Notes under the pieces: model-generated
Databases searched by the model: none
What the model was told of the DNA's origin: nothing
Seen by the model: the letters and a program-made list of their open reading frames with translations, nothing else
Assembly (NCBI GenBank): GCA_902651635.1
Contig: CACRSC010001472.1
Location: 1-39,278 of the forward strand
Source: Mastigamoeba balamuthi
Lineage: Eukaryota; Evosea; Mastigamoebida; Mastigamoebidae
Length of the DNA stretch: 39,278 nucleotides
Direction of reading: 5' to 3'
Translations under genes and position numbers: made by a program
In this document: piece by piece, positions 18,546-28,737 of the stretch
Layout: every line of letters begins with the position of its first letter
How positions within the stretch are numbered: the first letter of the stretch is position 1

Positions 18546-21500
18546 ATGCCGCGCGTGCGTGCCCCCCATCCCCTCTCCCCCGCGATTCCCCTCCTCCACC
18601 CCTTCCCCCGAAGCAGCGGCCCAATACGTGGGGTCCGGGCTGGCTTGTTGTCTCGCTGGGCTCACAGGACTGCTGTGCTCTGCTGTGCCTTGTCTCTCTG
18701 TGGTGCCTGTGCTGTGTGCTGCGGTGTTGGGGGGACGAGCGCAGAAGCACCAGTCACTGGGCGACGACAGCGACGACGACATGCCCCAGCGGGGCGGCAG
18801 GCGCGCGGCGGACAGCAGCGACGACGAGGGCCCCGCGCAGCGCGGCGGCAAGAAGAAGGGGCAGCAGCAGCCACCAGCCCCCCGCGGCAAGCAGCAGCAG
18901 CAGCAGCAGCAGCAGCCCAAGGGCAGCAAGGCCGCCGACAGCGACGACGACAGCGCCCCCAAGAAGAAGGCGCAGCAGCAGCAGCAGAGGAAGAAGGGCA
19001 AGCGGGGCGACGACAGCGAGGAGGAGGAGCAGCCGCAGCGCAAGGGCAGGCAGAGCGACAGCGAGGAGGAGGAGGCGCCCAAGAAGAAGCAGCAGCAGCA
19101 GCAGCAGCAGAAGAAGGCAGCACCCCCGAAGAAGAGCAGGCAGGCCGACAGCGACGCCGAGGAGGACGAGGAGGAGGAGGAGGCGCCTCAGGCCAGGAAG
19201 AAGGCCCCTGCGGCCGCTGCCCAGAAGAAGGGCGGCAAGAAGGCGGCTGCGCAGAGCGACGACGAGGACGACAGCAGTGCAGAGGAGGAGGCGCCCAGGA
19301 AGACCGCCGGCAAGAAGGCAGCGGCAGCACCCAAGGGTAAGAAGCACCAGGAGCCGGAGGAGGAGGAGGAGGCGTCGGAGGAGGAGAGCCCCCGTGTGGC
19401 GCAGAAGAAGGGGACGGCAGGCAAGAAGGCGCAGCAGAAGAAGCTGGCCGACGCGTTCTCTGCGCTGGACATCGGGGACGAGGACGAGAAGGAGGACGAG
19501 AAGCCCCGCAGGGGCGCCAAGGGGAAGCAGCAGCCCCCCAGGCACGCCGAGGACTCGGAGGAGGAGGCCAAGGCCGCCGCCCCCAAGGCCAAGGCCAAGG
19601 GCCGGGGCAAGCAGGCCGCGTCCGACGACGAGGACGAGGCCGAGGAGAGCCGCCCCGCCCCCAAGGCCAAGCAGGCAAAGAAGCCTGCGAAGAAGGCCGA
19701 GTCCGAGTCCGAGGAGGAGGAGGAGGAGGAGACCCCCAGGAGCAAGAAGGCTGCTGGCAAGAAGGCCAAGCACGCCGACGATGACGAGGAGGAGGAGGAG
19801 TCTGCGAAGCCCAAGGCCAAGCAGGCCAAGAAGCCTGCAAAGAAGCCTGCGGATGACGAGGAGGAGGAGGAGGCCGAGGAGGACGAGGNCAGCACCCCCG
19901 AAGAAGAGCAGGCAGGCCGACAGCGACGCCGAGGAGGACGACGAGGAGGAGGCGCCCCAGGCCAGGAAGAAGGCCCCTGCGGCCGCTGCCCAGAAGAAGG
20001 GCGGCAAGAAGGCGGCTGCGCAGAGCGACGACGAGGACGACAGCAGCGCAGAGGAGGAGGCGCCCAGGAAGGCCGCCGGCAAGAAGGCAGCGGCAGCACC
20101 CAAGGGCAAGAAGCACCAGGAGCCGGAGGAGGAGGAGGCGTCGGAGGAGGAGGAGAGCCCCCGTGCGGCGCAGAAGAAGGGGGCGGCAGGCAAGAAGGCG
20201 CAGCAGAAGAAGCTGGCCGACGCGTTCTCTGCGCTGGACATCGGGGACGAGGACGAGAAGGAGGACGAGAAGCCCCGCAGGGGCGCCAAGGGGAAGCAGC
20301 AGCCCCCCAGGCACGCCGAGGACTCGGAGGAGGAGGCCAAGGCCGCCGCCCCCAAGGCCAAGGCCAAGGGCCGGGGCAAGCAGGCCGCGTCCGACGACGA
20401 GGACGAGGCCGAGGAGAGCCGCCCCGCCCCCAAGGCCAAGCAGGCAAAGAAGCCTGCGAAGAAGGCCGAGTCCGAGTCCGAGGAGGAGGAGGAGGAGGAG
20501 ACCCCCAGGAGCAAGAAGGCTGCTGGCAAGAAGGCCAAGCACGCCGACGATGACGAGGAGGAGGAGGAGTCTGCGAAGCCCAAGGCCAAGCAGGCCAAGA
20601 AGCCTGCAAAGAAGCCTGCGGATGACGAGGAGGAGGAGGAGGAGGCCGAGGAGGACGAGGCGCCCAAGCACAAGGCCAAGCCCGCCAAGAAGACCTCGAA
20701 GAAGCCCGCAGCCGACGAGGACGAGGACGAGGAGGAGGAGGAGGCCGAGGAGCCCAAGGCGGTCAAGGCCAAGCACTCTGCGGCGAAGAAGCCCCGCGAG
20801 GAGGAGCCCGAGGAGGAGGCCGAGGCCGAGGAGCAGAAGATGGAGGTCGACGAGGGCGAGGGCGACGAGGAGGAGCAGGCCGAGGCCAAGACGGGCACTG
20901 CGGCAGCCAAGAAGGGCGGGCCCAAGAAGCTGAGCGTGCAGCAGAAGAAGCAGCTGCAGAAGCAGCGCAAGCTCGAGGAGCAGCGCAAGGCCATCAGGGA
21001 GCGCGAGGCCGCAGAGGCGCTGGCGGCGTCGGCAGAGGCGATGGCCGCGGCCAAGAAGAAGGAGGAGCGCAAGCCCCGGGCGGCCGTGATGACCACCGAC
21101 GTCCCCGGGGGCGTCATCGCCTCGCAGCCCTCGGGCGAGGGCGGCTCGGCGACGGCCGCTGCGCAGGCGACGGCCAACGTGAGCATCATCGTGAGCGCCG
21201 GAGGGACCAACACGGGCGGGCGCAAGTTCAAGTGGCCCGACTACGTGTTCCTCAAGGGCACGGGGTTCAGCCACAAGGGCCGCGACAACGCGAGGGACGT
21301 GAAGATCGAGGACTTCTCGCTGGCGGTGCCCGGCAAGGTGCTGATCAAGAACGCCACGCTGACGCTGGCCTACGGCAAGAAGTACGGCCTGCTGGGCCGC
21401 AACGGCATCGGCAAGTCGGTGCTGCTGCGCGCGCTGAGCAGCAGGGAGCCGGGCACGCCGTTTGCCAGCATCCCCGCGAACATCCGCATCCTGCACGTGC

Positions 21501-22910
21501 AGCAGGAGGTCACGGGCGACGACCGCAGCCCGCTGGCCACCGTCATGGCCGCCGACATTGAGCGCACGTGGCTGCTCGCCGAGGTCGAGCGCCTGCTGGC
21601 CAAGGAGAAGGAGCGCAGGGCCAAGTCGCCCACGGCCTCGGACGCCAAGCCGGCGGCTTCCAAGCCCGCCAAGGGCCACATCGAGGGCGACAGCGACAGC
21701 GAGAGCGACGAGGGGGAGGACGACGAGGACGGCGAGGGCTACACGATCGCCGACCTCTACGAGCGTCTGCGCGACATCGAGGCGCACAAGGCGATCCCGA
21801 GGGCCGTGCAGATCCTGCTGGGTCTGGGGTTCGAGGAGGAGGACATCCGGACCAAGCCCACCAAGGCGTACAGCGGTGGCTGGCGTATGCGTATCGCGCT
21901 GGCCCAGGCGCTGTTCCTGCAGCCCGAGCTGCTGATCCTGGACGAGCCGACGAACCACCTCGACCTGCAGGCCGTCATCTGGCTCGAGGCGTACCTGGCG
22001 CACTGGCGCAAGTCGCTGCTGCTCGTCACCCACGACGCGAGCTTCGTCAGCAACGCCTGCGACAACATCATCCACTTCCACAACCAGACCATCTCGCAGT
22101 ACCGCGGCGACTACTTCTCGTTCCTCCGCGCCCGCGAGCAGCAGGTGACCCACCTGACCCGCCAGCTCGACAAGTGCGCCCCCTCCCCCCTCTCTGTGTC
22201 GGCCGCAGTCGATTGATTTGCTGTTGTCTGCAGGCAGTCGAAGATGGACAAGAAGATGCGGGACTTCAAGGAGACGCACAAGAGCGGCAACGACGCGAGG
22301 CTCGCCAAGAGCAAGCTGAAGCAGATGGCCAAGGTCGAGCGCGTCGAGGCCGAGAAGGAGGAGGCGATCCCCATGATCGACTTCCCGGAGCCCGGCCAGC
22401 TGGGCCTGCCGGTGCTGCAGTTCCAGGAGGCCTCGTTCGGCTACGACGCCACCAAGCCCCCCATGTTCCGCAACCTCGAGTTCGGCATCTACCTCGACAG
22501 CCGCATCGGTCTCGTCGGCCCCAACGGCGCCGGCAAGACAACCCTCGTCAAGTACGCGCTCTTTTTTTAAAAAAGAATCAAAATTATCAATTGAATTGTG
22601 CAATCTAACAAATTTATCTCTTCGCAGGCTGATGTGCGGGGACCTGAAGGAGACCGAGGGGTACGTGAACAGGAACCCCCACCTGGTGATGGCGAGGTTC
22701 GCGCAGCACCACGTGGACCAGCTGAACATGGACATGACGCCGATCGAGTACATACAGAGCAAGTTCAACGCGCAGACGCAGGACATCAGGCAGTTCATCG
22801 GGCGCTTCGGCATCACGGGCGGCATGGCGCTGCAGAAGATCGCGACGCTCTCGGGAGGCCAGCGCAGCAGGCTCGTCTTTGCCGAGCTCTGCTACCGCAG
22901 GCCGCACATC

Positions 22911-22946
<36 letters not shown>

Positions 22947-23292
22947 GACACAATCGAAGTCCTCAGTGCGCCCCGCCCCAGTCGCTTGACTGCCGCCTCC
23001 TCTCCCCGGTCTCACGCCCCTCATGCGCGCGCAGTCGAGGCCATCCGCGAGTTCAAGGGTGGCGTCGTCATCATCTCTCACCACCAGAGGCTCATCGAGG
23101 CCGCGTGCGACCAGGTCTGGGTCGTCAAGGTGCGCCCCCTTTCATCTCGCACTCCGGCGGTTCTCCTCGGGTCTCACCCTCGAATCTCTCTTGCAGGACA
23201 ACGAGGTCACCCGCTTCGAGGGCGAGTTCGAGGACTACAAGAAGGACATCCTGCGCACGATGCCCTCGGTCGACTCGGACGACGACGATTGA
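18546..23292 (+). CDS. ABCF-family translation ATPase with long charged N-terminus
   Basis: Exons 18546-18554, 18745-22173, 22234-22551, 22628-22965, 23035-23129, 23197-23292. First exon is only ATGCCGCGC; its GTGCGT donor and a GCGCAG acceptor give MPRKHQSLGDDSDDD. The assembly carries a false 772-base duplication (19118-19889) that breaks the frame; with it collapsed the phases close at 1170 aa. The first 730 or so residues are poly-Gln, Lys and Glu/Asp/Ser-rich, like the ABCF1 tail. NBD1: GRNGIGKS (21395-21418), YSGGWRMR, LLILDEPTNHLDL. NBD2: GPNGAGKTT, LSGGQRSR, LLLDEPTNHLDM. No membrane helices. ARDVKIEDFSL and ILHVQQEVTGDD are closest to GCN20/ABCF3, so orthology to ABCF1 or ABCF3 is open. 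Family members act on ribosomes or in eIF2-kinase signalling. Confidence 0.88.
19118..20660 (+). repeat. 771-bp direct duplication across an N (ABCF gene)
   Basis: Copies 19118-19888 and 19890-20660 have equal length and are nearly identical, differing at scattered bases (for example Thr/Ala and Val/Ala codons) and in Glu-codon run lengths. They meet at the single N at 19889. The frame differs by one base between them. The best reading is two allelic contig ends that overlap but were not merged. Confidence 0.8.
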
Positions 23293-23970
23293 GGTCGTGA
23301 TTTTTTTGCGGGGTTGAGAACCGTGGGGCAAAACCAAAAAGATTACGTAGCCCACAGAAAAACGCCTTACCGATGTCTCTAGTCGAGCAGCGGATCCGTT
23401 CGAGGAGAATGGGCAGAAAGCGACAGTTACTGAAATCCCGAGACATACGTGATGTTCAATTGATGTGTTGCTCGGCCGCGATTTCCGAGAAAATCTGCAG
23501 ATTTGGCGGACGTGCAGAAAATGCTGGGAGGCGCGCACATGGCGCTAACCGCCTGCTCGGTGCCCTCTGGCGATCGCAGAAGCCGCCCCCGCCGCCCCCG
23601 GCCCCCAGCTCGCACAGGAACGCGCGTCCGCCGGAATTTAAAAAGTGGGTGGAATAATCCGCAGGCATTTCTTCAGAAGATCAGGTCACCGAATGATCGC
23701 TTTTCGAAAACCCACACCGCGTCCAAGCCACGAAACGAGGCAGCGCCGCGCCCCGCGCGAGTGGCAGCAGGGCCGGACCGAGATCTGCCCGGCATCTGAT
23801 AAGGAATTCGGCCCCGCCGAACGGGGACACTGCACCAAAACGTACGGAGACGGAGATATATTCCTGAACGTCGAATCCTCTTCCGAATCGGGGTAAGTCT
23901 TCCTGCCCTCTTCCCCTCTTCCTCCTCCGCTTCTTTTTTTATAAACGCACCTGCGTCGGAAGAAGCGGCG
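23293..23970. other. Intergenic region upstream of Trk/HKT gene
   Basis: 678 bp, AT-richer than the exons. The short open frames overlap on both strands and show no recognisable domains. GGAGATATATTCC at 23852-23864 is an AGATAT-type motif about 107 bp before the next ATG. Confidence 0.5.
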
Positions 23971-26900
23971 ATGGCAGCCCCGGGCGCCCCCCTCGAGGTC
24001 GTCAGCGTCGTGGACGTGGCCGCGGGCGCGGTCCCGGCGCCGGACGTGGTCGCCAGCGCGCTCGAGGCGGAGCAGCGCCGCCAGTGCGAGCGCAGCGCCC
24101 GCAGGGAGACGGCGCGGCGCTCGCAGACGGCCCTGCGCGCGGGGCTGCGCCGGGCGTGGCGCAGGCTGCGCAGGCGCATGGGCGCGTGGGTCTCGCGGTA
24201 CTACTTCGGCGCGCACCTCGCGTGGTTCACGGCCGTCACGCTGGCGGCCGCGGGCGTCGTCTGCGGCATCGAGCGCGGCCGCGTGGCCTACGTCGACGCG
24301 CTCTTCCTCGAGGTCAGCGCCATCAGCGCCACGGGGCTCTCCACCATCGACTTCAGCACGCTCAGGGCCGGCAGCCAAGGTCTGCTCCCTACCCCCCCCC
24401 TCGCCCCGGCACCGGCTGGCTGCGAGGGCGTGCGCGGTGAATCGTTTCCCGTGGGGACGCGGAGGGGGAAGACGGGGAGAAGAAGAGGGAGCAGAGGGAG
24501 GAGGGCTTCGCTGCGCCGGACCGGTCTGCTGGGAGTCGACGTGGGAAATCGTGTCGCAACGGGAGTTGGGGAAGAGGGTGCTGTCGTGTGTGCCTTGGGG
24601 GGGGTCCGTTGGTTTCCGAGGGGGCGTGTTGTCTGTCGTGCTGTAAAGACACAGACCCTTTGCGCCGCCGCTGCGCCATTGATGCGACCCTTTTTGAGGG
24701 GCTGGGGGAGCCCGTGGGCTTTGGGGGAATAACCCCCCCCTGGTGGGAAGTGCAGCTCAGTGGACTCTGCTGCGCGTGTTTGGGTGACGGCGTCGCCAGC
24801 GTGGGCGCGAGTGGGGGGAGGGCTGCGTGGTGTTGCGTTGTGCTGGCTGGGGCTCGTGTGCGAGTGTGCCATCGGGATGGAGCCGTGTTTCATTTCGCTG
24901 CTAGGGTGCATAAGTCTGTGCGAAGGCTGTGCTGTGTGTTTTGGGCCTGTGTTCTCTTTCCCCACTCAGAACGGGTTTTCTGGTGAAAACCGACACCCCA
25001 CGCCGACCTTTTTACCCCCCTCCCCCCTCTCGTACCGGACTCCCTCCGTACGTCACCGTGTATGTGGCGGTGCGGAAGTCTCTCCCCACCTTTTTCCGCT
25101 GCGCAGTCACAAGTTCTGTTTTCCCCATGAAAGCGCTCAGTGCAACGCGACGCTGTGCCCGTCCCCCGCCCTCCTGCTCCACCGCCAGCACACGCGTCCT
25201 CGCCGCCCAGACCTGACGGATTCCCCCCCCCTGCTCCCGCGGGTGCGCAGTGACGACGTACGTCATGGTCGTCTTTGGCGGCGCCGTGTTCGACGCGCTG
25301 CTGCTGCTCTCGCTGCGGCGCCTGCTGTGGCGCAAGCCCGAGGAGCTCTCGCTCAACCGCCACACGCCGTCGCACACGCCGTCGGCCCCGACGCCGCAGT
25401 GCGTCGCGCTCGAGGAGCTGGCGCCCGAGGTCAAGGACGACGCGGGGACGGGGACGCTCGCGCAGCTCTCGCCCACGTTCCCCGCGTCTGTCGCGCCGCT
25501 CGACGCGTCTCTGTCGACGCTGTCGCTGCGGGTGCCGTCGGTGATGGGGTCCTACGACCCGCCGCCGCAGAAGCTGATGCAGATGAAGCAGAAGCAGCAG
25601 CAGCTGGAGGAGAGGCCGTCGTCGCTGGACCAGCTGACGCCGGAGAAGATCTCGCAGTTCCACGCGCTGCAGAGGCACGGGCAGGACCGCAGGGCGCTGT
25701 CGTTCCTGCTCAAGGTGCTGGCGGCCTACTGGTTCTGCCTCTGGTTCATCCCGTTCATCATCCTGCTCATCTACTTCTCGGCCCCCCGCAACAAGGCACG
25801 CGGGGCTCCTGAGATATTTCAAGAGGGAGATTCCATTTGCCTGCGTTGTGTCACGCGATTCCAGGAATCTTCTCATTTGTATTAATTACAATTGCGTGCA
25901 CAGGANNNNNNNNNNNNNNNNNNNNNNNNNNNNNNNNNNNNNNNNNNTGGGGTCCTACGACCCGCCGCCGCAGAAGCTGATGCAGATGAAGCAGAAGCAG
26001 CAGCAGCTGGAGGAGAGGCCGTCGTCGCTGGACCAGCTGACGCCGGAGAAGATCTCGCAGTTCCACGCGCTGCAGAGGCACGGGCAGGACCGCAGGGCGC
26101 TGTCGTTCCTGCTCAAGGTGCTGGCGGCCTACTGGTTCTGCCTCTGGTTCATCCCGTTCATCATCCTGCTCATCTACTTCTCGGCCCCCCGCAACAAGGC
26201 ACGCGGGGCTCCTGAGATATTTCAAGAGGGAGATTCCATTTGCCTGCGTTGTGTCACGCGATTCCAGGAATCTTCTCATTTGTATTAATTACAATTGCGT
26301 GCACAGGATGTGGTGACCAAGAACAACCTGAGCGTGGGGTGGGTGGCGTTCTTCCACCCGATGACGGCGTTCTGCAACTCGGGGCTGGCGCTGTGGTCGG
26401 ACAACCTGATGCAGCTGCAGCGGCACCCCTTTGTGCTGATGCTGCTGGCCTTCCTGATCGTCTGCGGCAACACGGGCTTCCCCATGATGCTGCGCCTCTG
26501 CGTCATGGCCGTAGACTGGGTCGCCCGCACGTTCCGCCTGCACAAGCTGGCGGCCAACACCAAGTACACGCTGAGGTTCCCGCGCAGGCTGGCCACGTGC
26601 CTGTTCCCCGCGCGCAACACGCGGCTGGTCGCCGTCATCTTCTTCGCGACCGTCGCCATACAGCTGGCGACGATGTTCGGCACCGAGTGGAACCAGTTCA
26701 AGGAGATCGCGCCCGGGTACCGCGTGTTCAACCTCATCTTCCAGACGTTCAGCACGAGGACCGCGGGCTTCAACTCGATCGACCTCTCGCGGCTCAACTA
26801 CGGCACGCAGGTGCTGCTCATCATCATGATGTACATGGCCGTGCTGCCCAACGCGGTCACGATGCGCTCGACGCGCGAGGACGTCACCGCCGTCGCGGAG

Positions 26901-27425
26901 CAGGAGAGCAAGCCCGAGCCCAACGGGGCCGGGTTCCAGCTCAAGCGCCTGCTGCTCTTCGACACCACGTGGGTCTTTGTGCCGTTCTTCGTCATCTGCC
27001 TGATCGAGAACGGCAACATCAACAGGGACCCGCTCAACTTCACGCCGTTCAAGATCCTCTTCGAGATAGCCTCGGCCTACGGCACCGTCGGGCTGACGCT
27101 GGGCTACCCCGGAGTGGCCTACAGCTTCGCGGGGAAGATGCGCCCGCTGAGCAAGCTCGTGCTGGTGCTCGTCATGATGATGGGCAGGCACAGGGGCTTC
27201 CCCGACCAGATCGACCTCGCGCTGCACCCCGCGTGCAAGCAGCTCGCCAGGGAGGTCAACCTGCGCGTCAGGCACGACCCGGCCATGAGGTTCCGCGAGG
27301 TCCGCACGAGCTTCCAGAAGAGCGTCAGGACGAGCTTCCAGCGCTTCCGCCCCAGCTTCACGCTGCACAGAGCCTCTCCCAGCTCCGCGTCAGCGTCGTG
27401 TGCCAACACTAACATCTCTCAATAG
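23971..27425 (+). CDS. Trk/HKT-type potassium transporter
   Basis: Exons 23971-24379, 25251-25795, 26307-27425; 690 aa once the gap-flanking duplicate (25948-26198 with its intron) is ignored. Four pore-loop repeats are visible, each with a filter Gly: ISATGLST (Gly122), AFCNSGLAL (Gly344), STRTAGFNS (Gly472), YGTVGLTLG (Gly580). Gly at all four positions is the potassium-selective form. Other family marks are GNTGFP and the closing MMMGRHRGFP. The N-terminus is cytosolic and very Arg-rich. A long hydrophilic loop follows the second helix (about 160-285), as in fungal Trk and HKT proteins. Intron 2 uses a GC donor (AAG|GCACGC). Role: potassium uptake at the plasma membrane, by family. Confidence 0.88.
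24380..25250 (+). other. Trk/HKT intron 1 (871 nt)
   Basis: Donor GTCTGC, acceptor GTGCGCAG. It is far longer than the other introns of the window. It is G-rich in the first half and pyrimidine-rich towards the acceptor. I see no nested gene; the open frames through it are composition-driven. Confidence 0.65.
25545..26308 (+). repeat. 361-bp direct duplicate flanking a 42-N gap
   Basis: 25545-25905 and 25948-26308 appear identical and lie either side of the N run at 25906-25947. They cover the end of Trk exon 2 and the whole second intron. This is the signature of unmerged overlapping contig ends, not of a biological duplication. Confidence 0.9.
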
Positions 27426-27969
27426 CACGCACCCAGCAACATCAATTGAAAGAAACACAGTTACTTTATCAAACTGGCTCAATTTTCTGTCAGGGAAATT
27501 GTGGCACGAAGAAATTTCCGCAGAAATATGTTCTTACGCAGGCGCAGACGTGTCAACGTCGGTTACGAGTTGAGTTGAGTCGGGGGTTGTTCAGTTGTAA
27601 GAAACTCGTAAGTGTCGAGTCGTAAGACACCAACAAGCAACAACGTTTAGCTTTACCCCCTTCCTACAAAACACACACCAGAGCGCAAGCAGAAAACCAA
27701 CCCACTGGGGATAATCTCATGGAACAGCCCCAATGGCAATTGCAACAGCGATGGACCCTCTGTGGTGCGAGCGTTGCATCGGCGGAATGTTGTACGGGGT
27801 GCAGTCCCACTGCTGCCCGAGACTCGTTTCTGTAAAGGAAAAAAGCTGAACCAACCGCCCGATTTCCACTCCATGGAACTTGTGCGAAACAGACGTGGGA
27901 TACCACCGGAGGAGATAGACACTCCCTCTGTTATTTCTGTCTGAGCTGCTGTTCAGAGTTGCAAAGGTG
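27426..27969. other. Intergenic region, Trk/HKT to two-TM gene
   Basis: 544 bp with no firm gene. A short Cys-containing frame near 27743-27850 (MDPLWCERCIGGMLYG) could be an unplaced first exon but has no supported partner. GGAGATAG near 27909 is a weak relative of the AGATAT motif. Confidence 0.4.
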
Positions 27970-28679
27970 ATGGCTACCATGCGCGGGGTCGCTGTGGCTG
28001 TGCTGGTGCTCGCGGGCGTCTGCTCGCTGGTCTACGCACTGGCGTTCCCGACAGCCACACTGCGGTACGACAGGCTTTGGTGGCCCCTGCGCAGGACACG
28101 GGGCACGTGCTCTCCCAGGGTCGGACCCACCGATGGCGGCTGGAGCATGGATTCCGGCATCATCTACAGGGTCACCGCCACGTGGCCAGAGGTGGACCTC
28201 GTCACCGCAGAGGGCAAGAAGCTGTACGCAAGAGGAAGCGATTGGCTGCTGCGCTTGAGCTAACAAGCAAGTGTGATCGCAGTGACTACACCGTGATCAT
28301 CGAAGGGGAGGCCCCTGTGAACCTGCGCACAGACGAGGAGACTCGGGGCCCAATCAACGGTACGCTCGGGTTCCCATGGCGCGCTGCAGACGTACTCACT
28401 GGAGAGCCTCGATCGCGCACAGAGCTGAGGAACTCGAGGAAGGTGGGGATGCAGTACGAGTGCTGGTACGACCCGCAGATGCCGGCGATGACGACAACGG
28501 CGTTCAAGTACGCCTCGTGGACGAGGGAGTTCAGGGTCCCCGGCTCACGCGAGAGCGATGGCTTGGGCCATGGAGTAACCGTGGTGGTGTTCGGCGGCTT
28601 GGGAATGGTGCTCTTGGCCTATGCGGTCGCACTTTGGAGGCGCCCTGTGTCCAGCCCACGCCACAGAGTATGCGATTAA
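27970..28679 (+). CDS. Small two-transmembrane protein, DUF3592-like
   Basis: Exons 27970-28223 and 28268-28679 joined by a 44-nt intron (GTACGC donor, GCTAAC branch-like site, ACAAG acceptor); the phases close to give 221 aa. An N-terminal helix (VAVAVLVLAGVCSLVYALAF) and a C-terminal helix (VTVVVFGGLGMVLLAYAVAL) enclose about 150 non-cytosolic residues with several Cys. That part includes YECWYDPQMP, a phrase resembling the CxYDPxxP of DUF3592 proteins. The family assignment is tentative and the function unknown. It is convergent with the RasGAP gene; only 58 bp separate the stop codons. Confidence 0.65.
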
Positions 28680-28737
28680 AAAGAACAGGGATTGACGGAT
28701 TCAATGCGCCTTGGCCAAAAGTTGGTGTGCTGCCGTT

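Noticed and set aside
18662-22825. Very long minus-strand frames opposite the ABCF gene
   Set aside because: They read as Leu-, Ser- and Pro-rich low complexity, the mirror of Lys/Glu/Gln codon runs on the sense strand.
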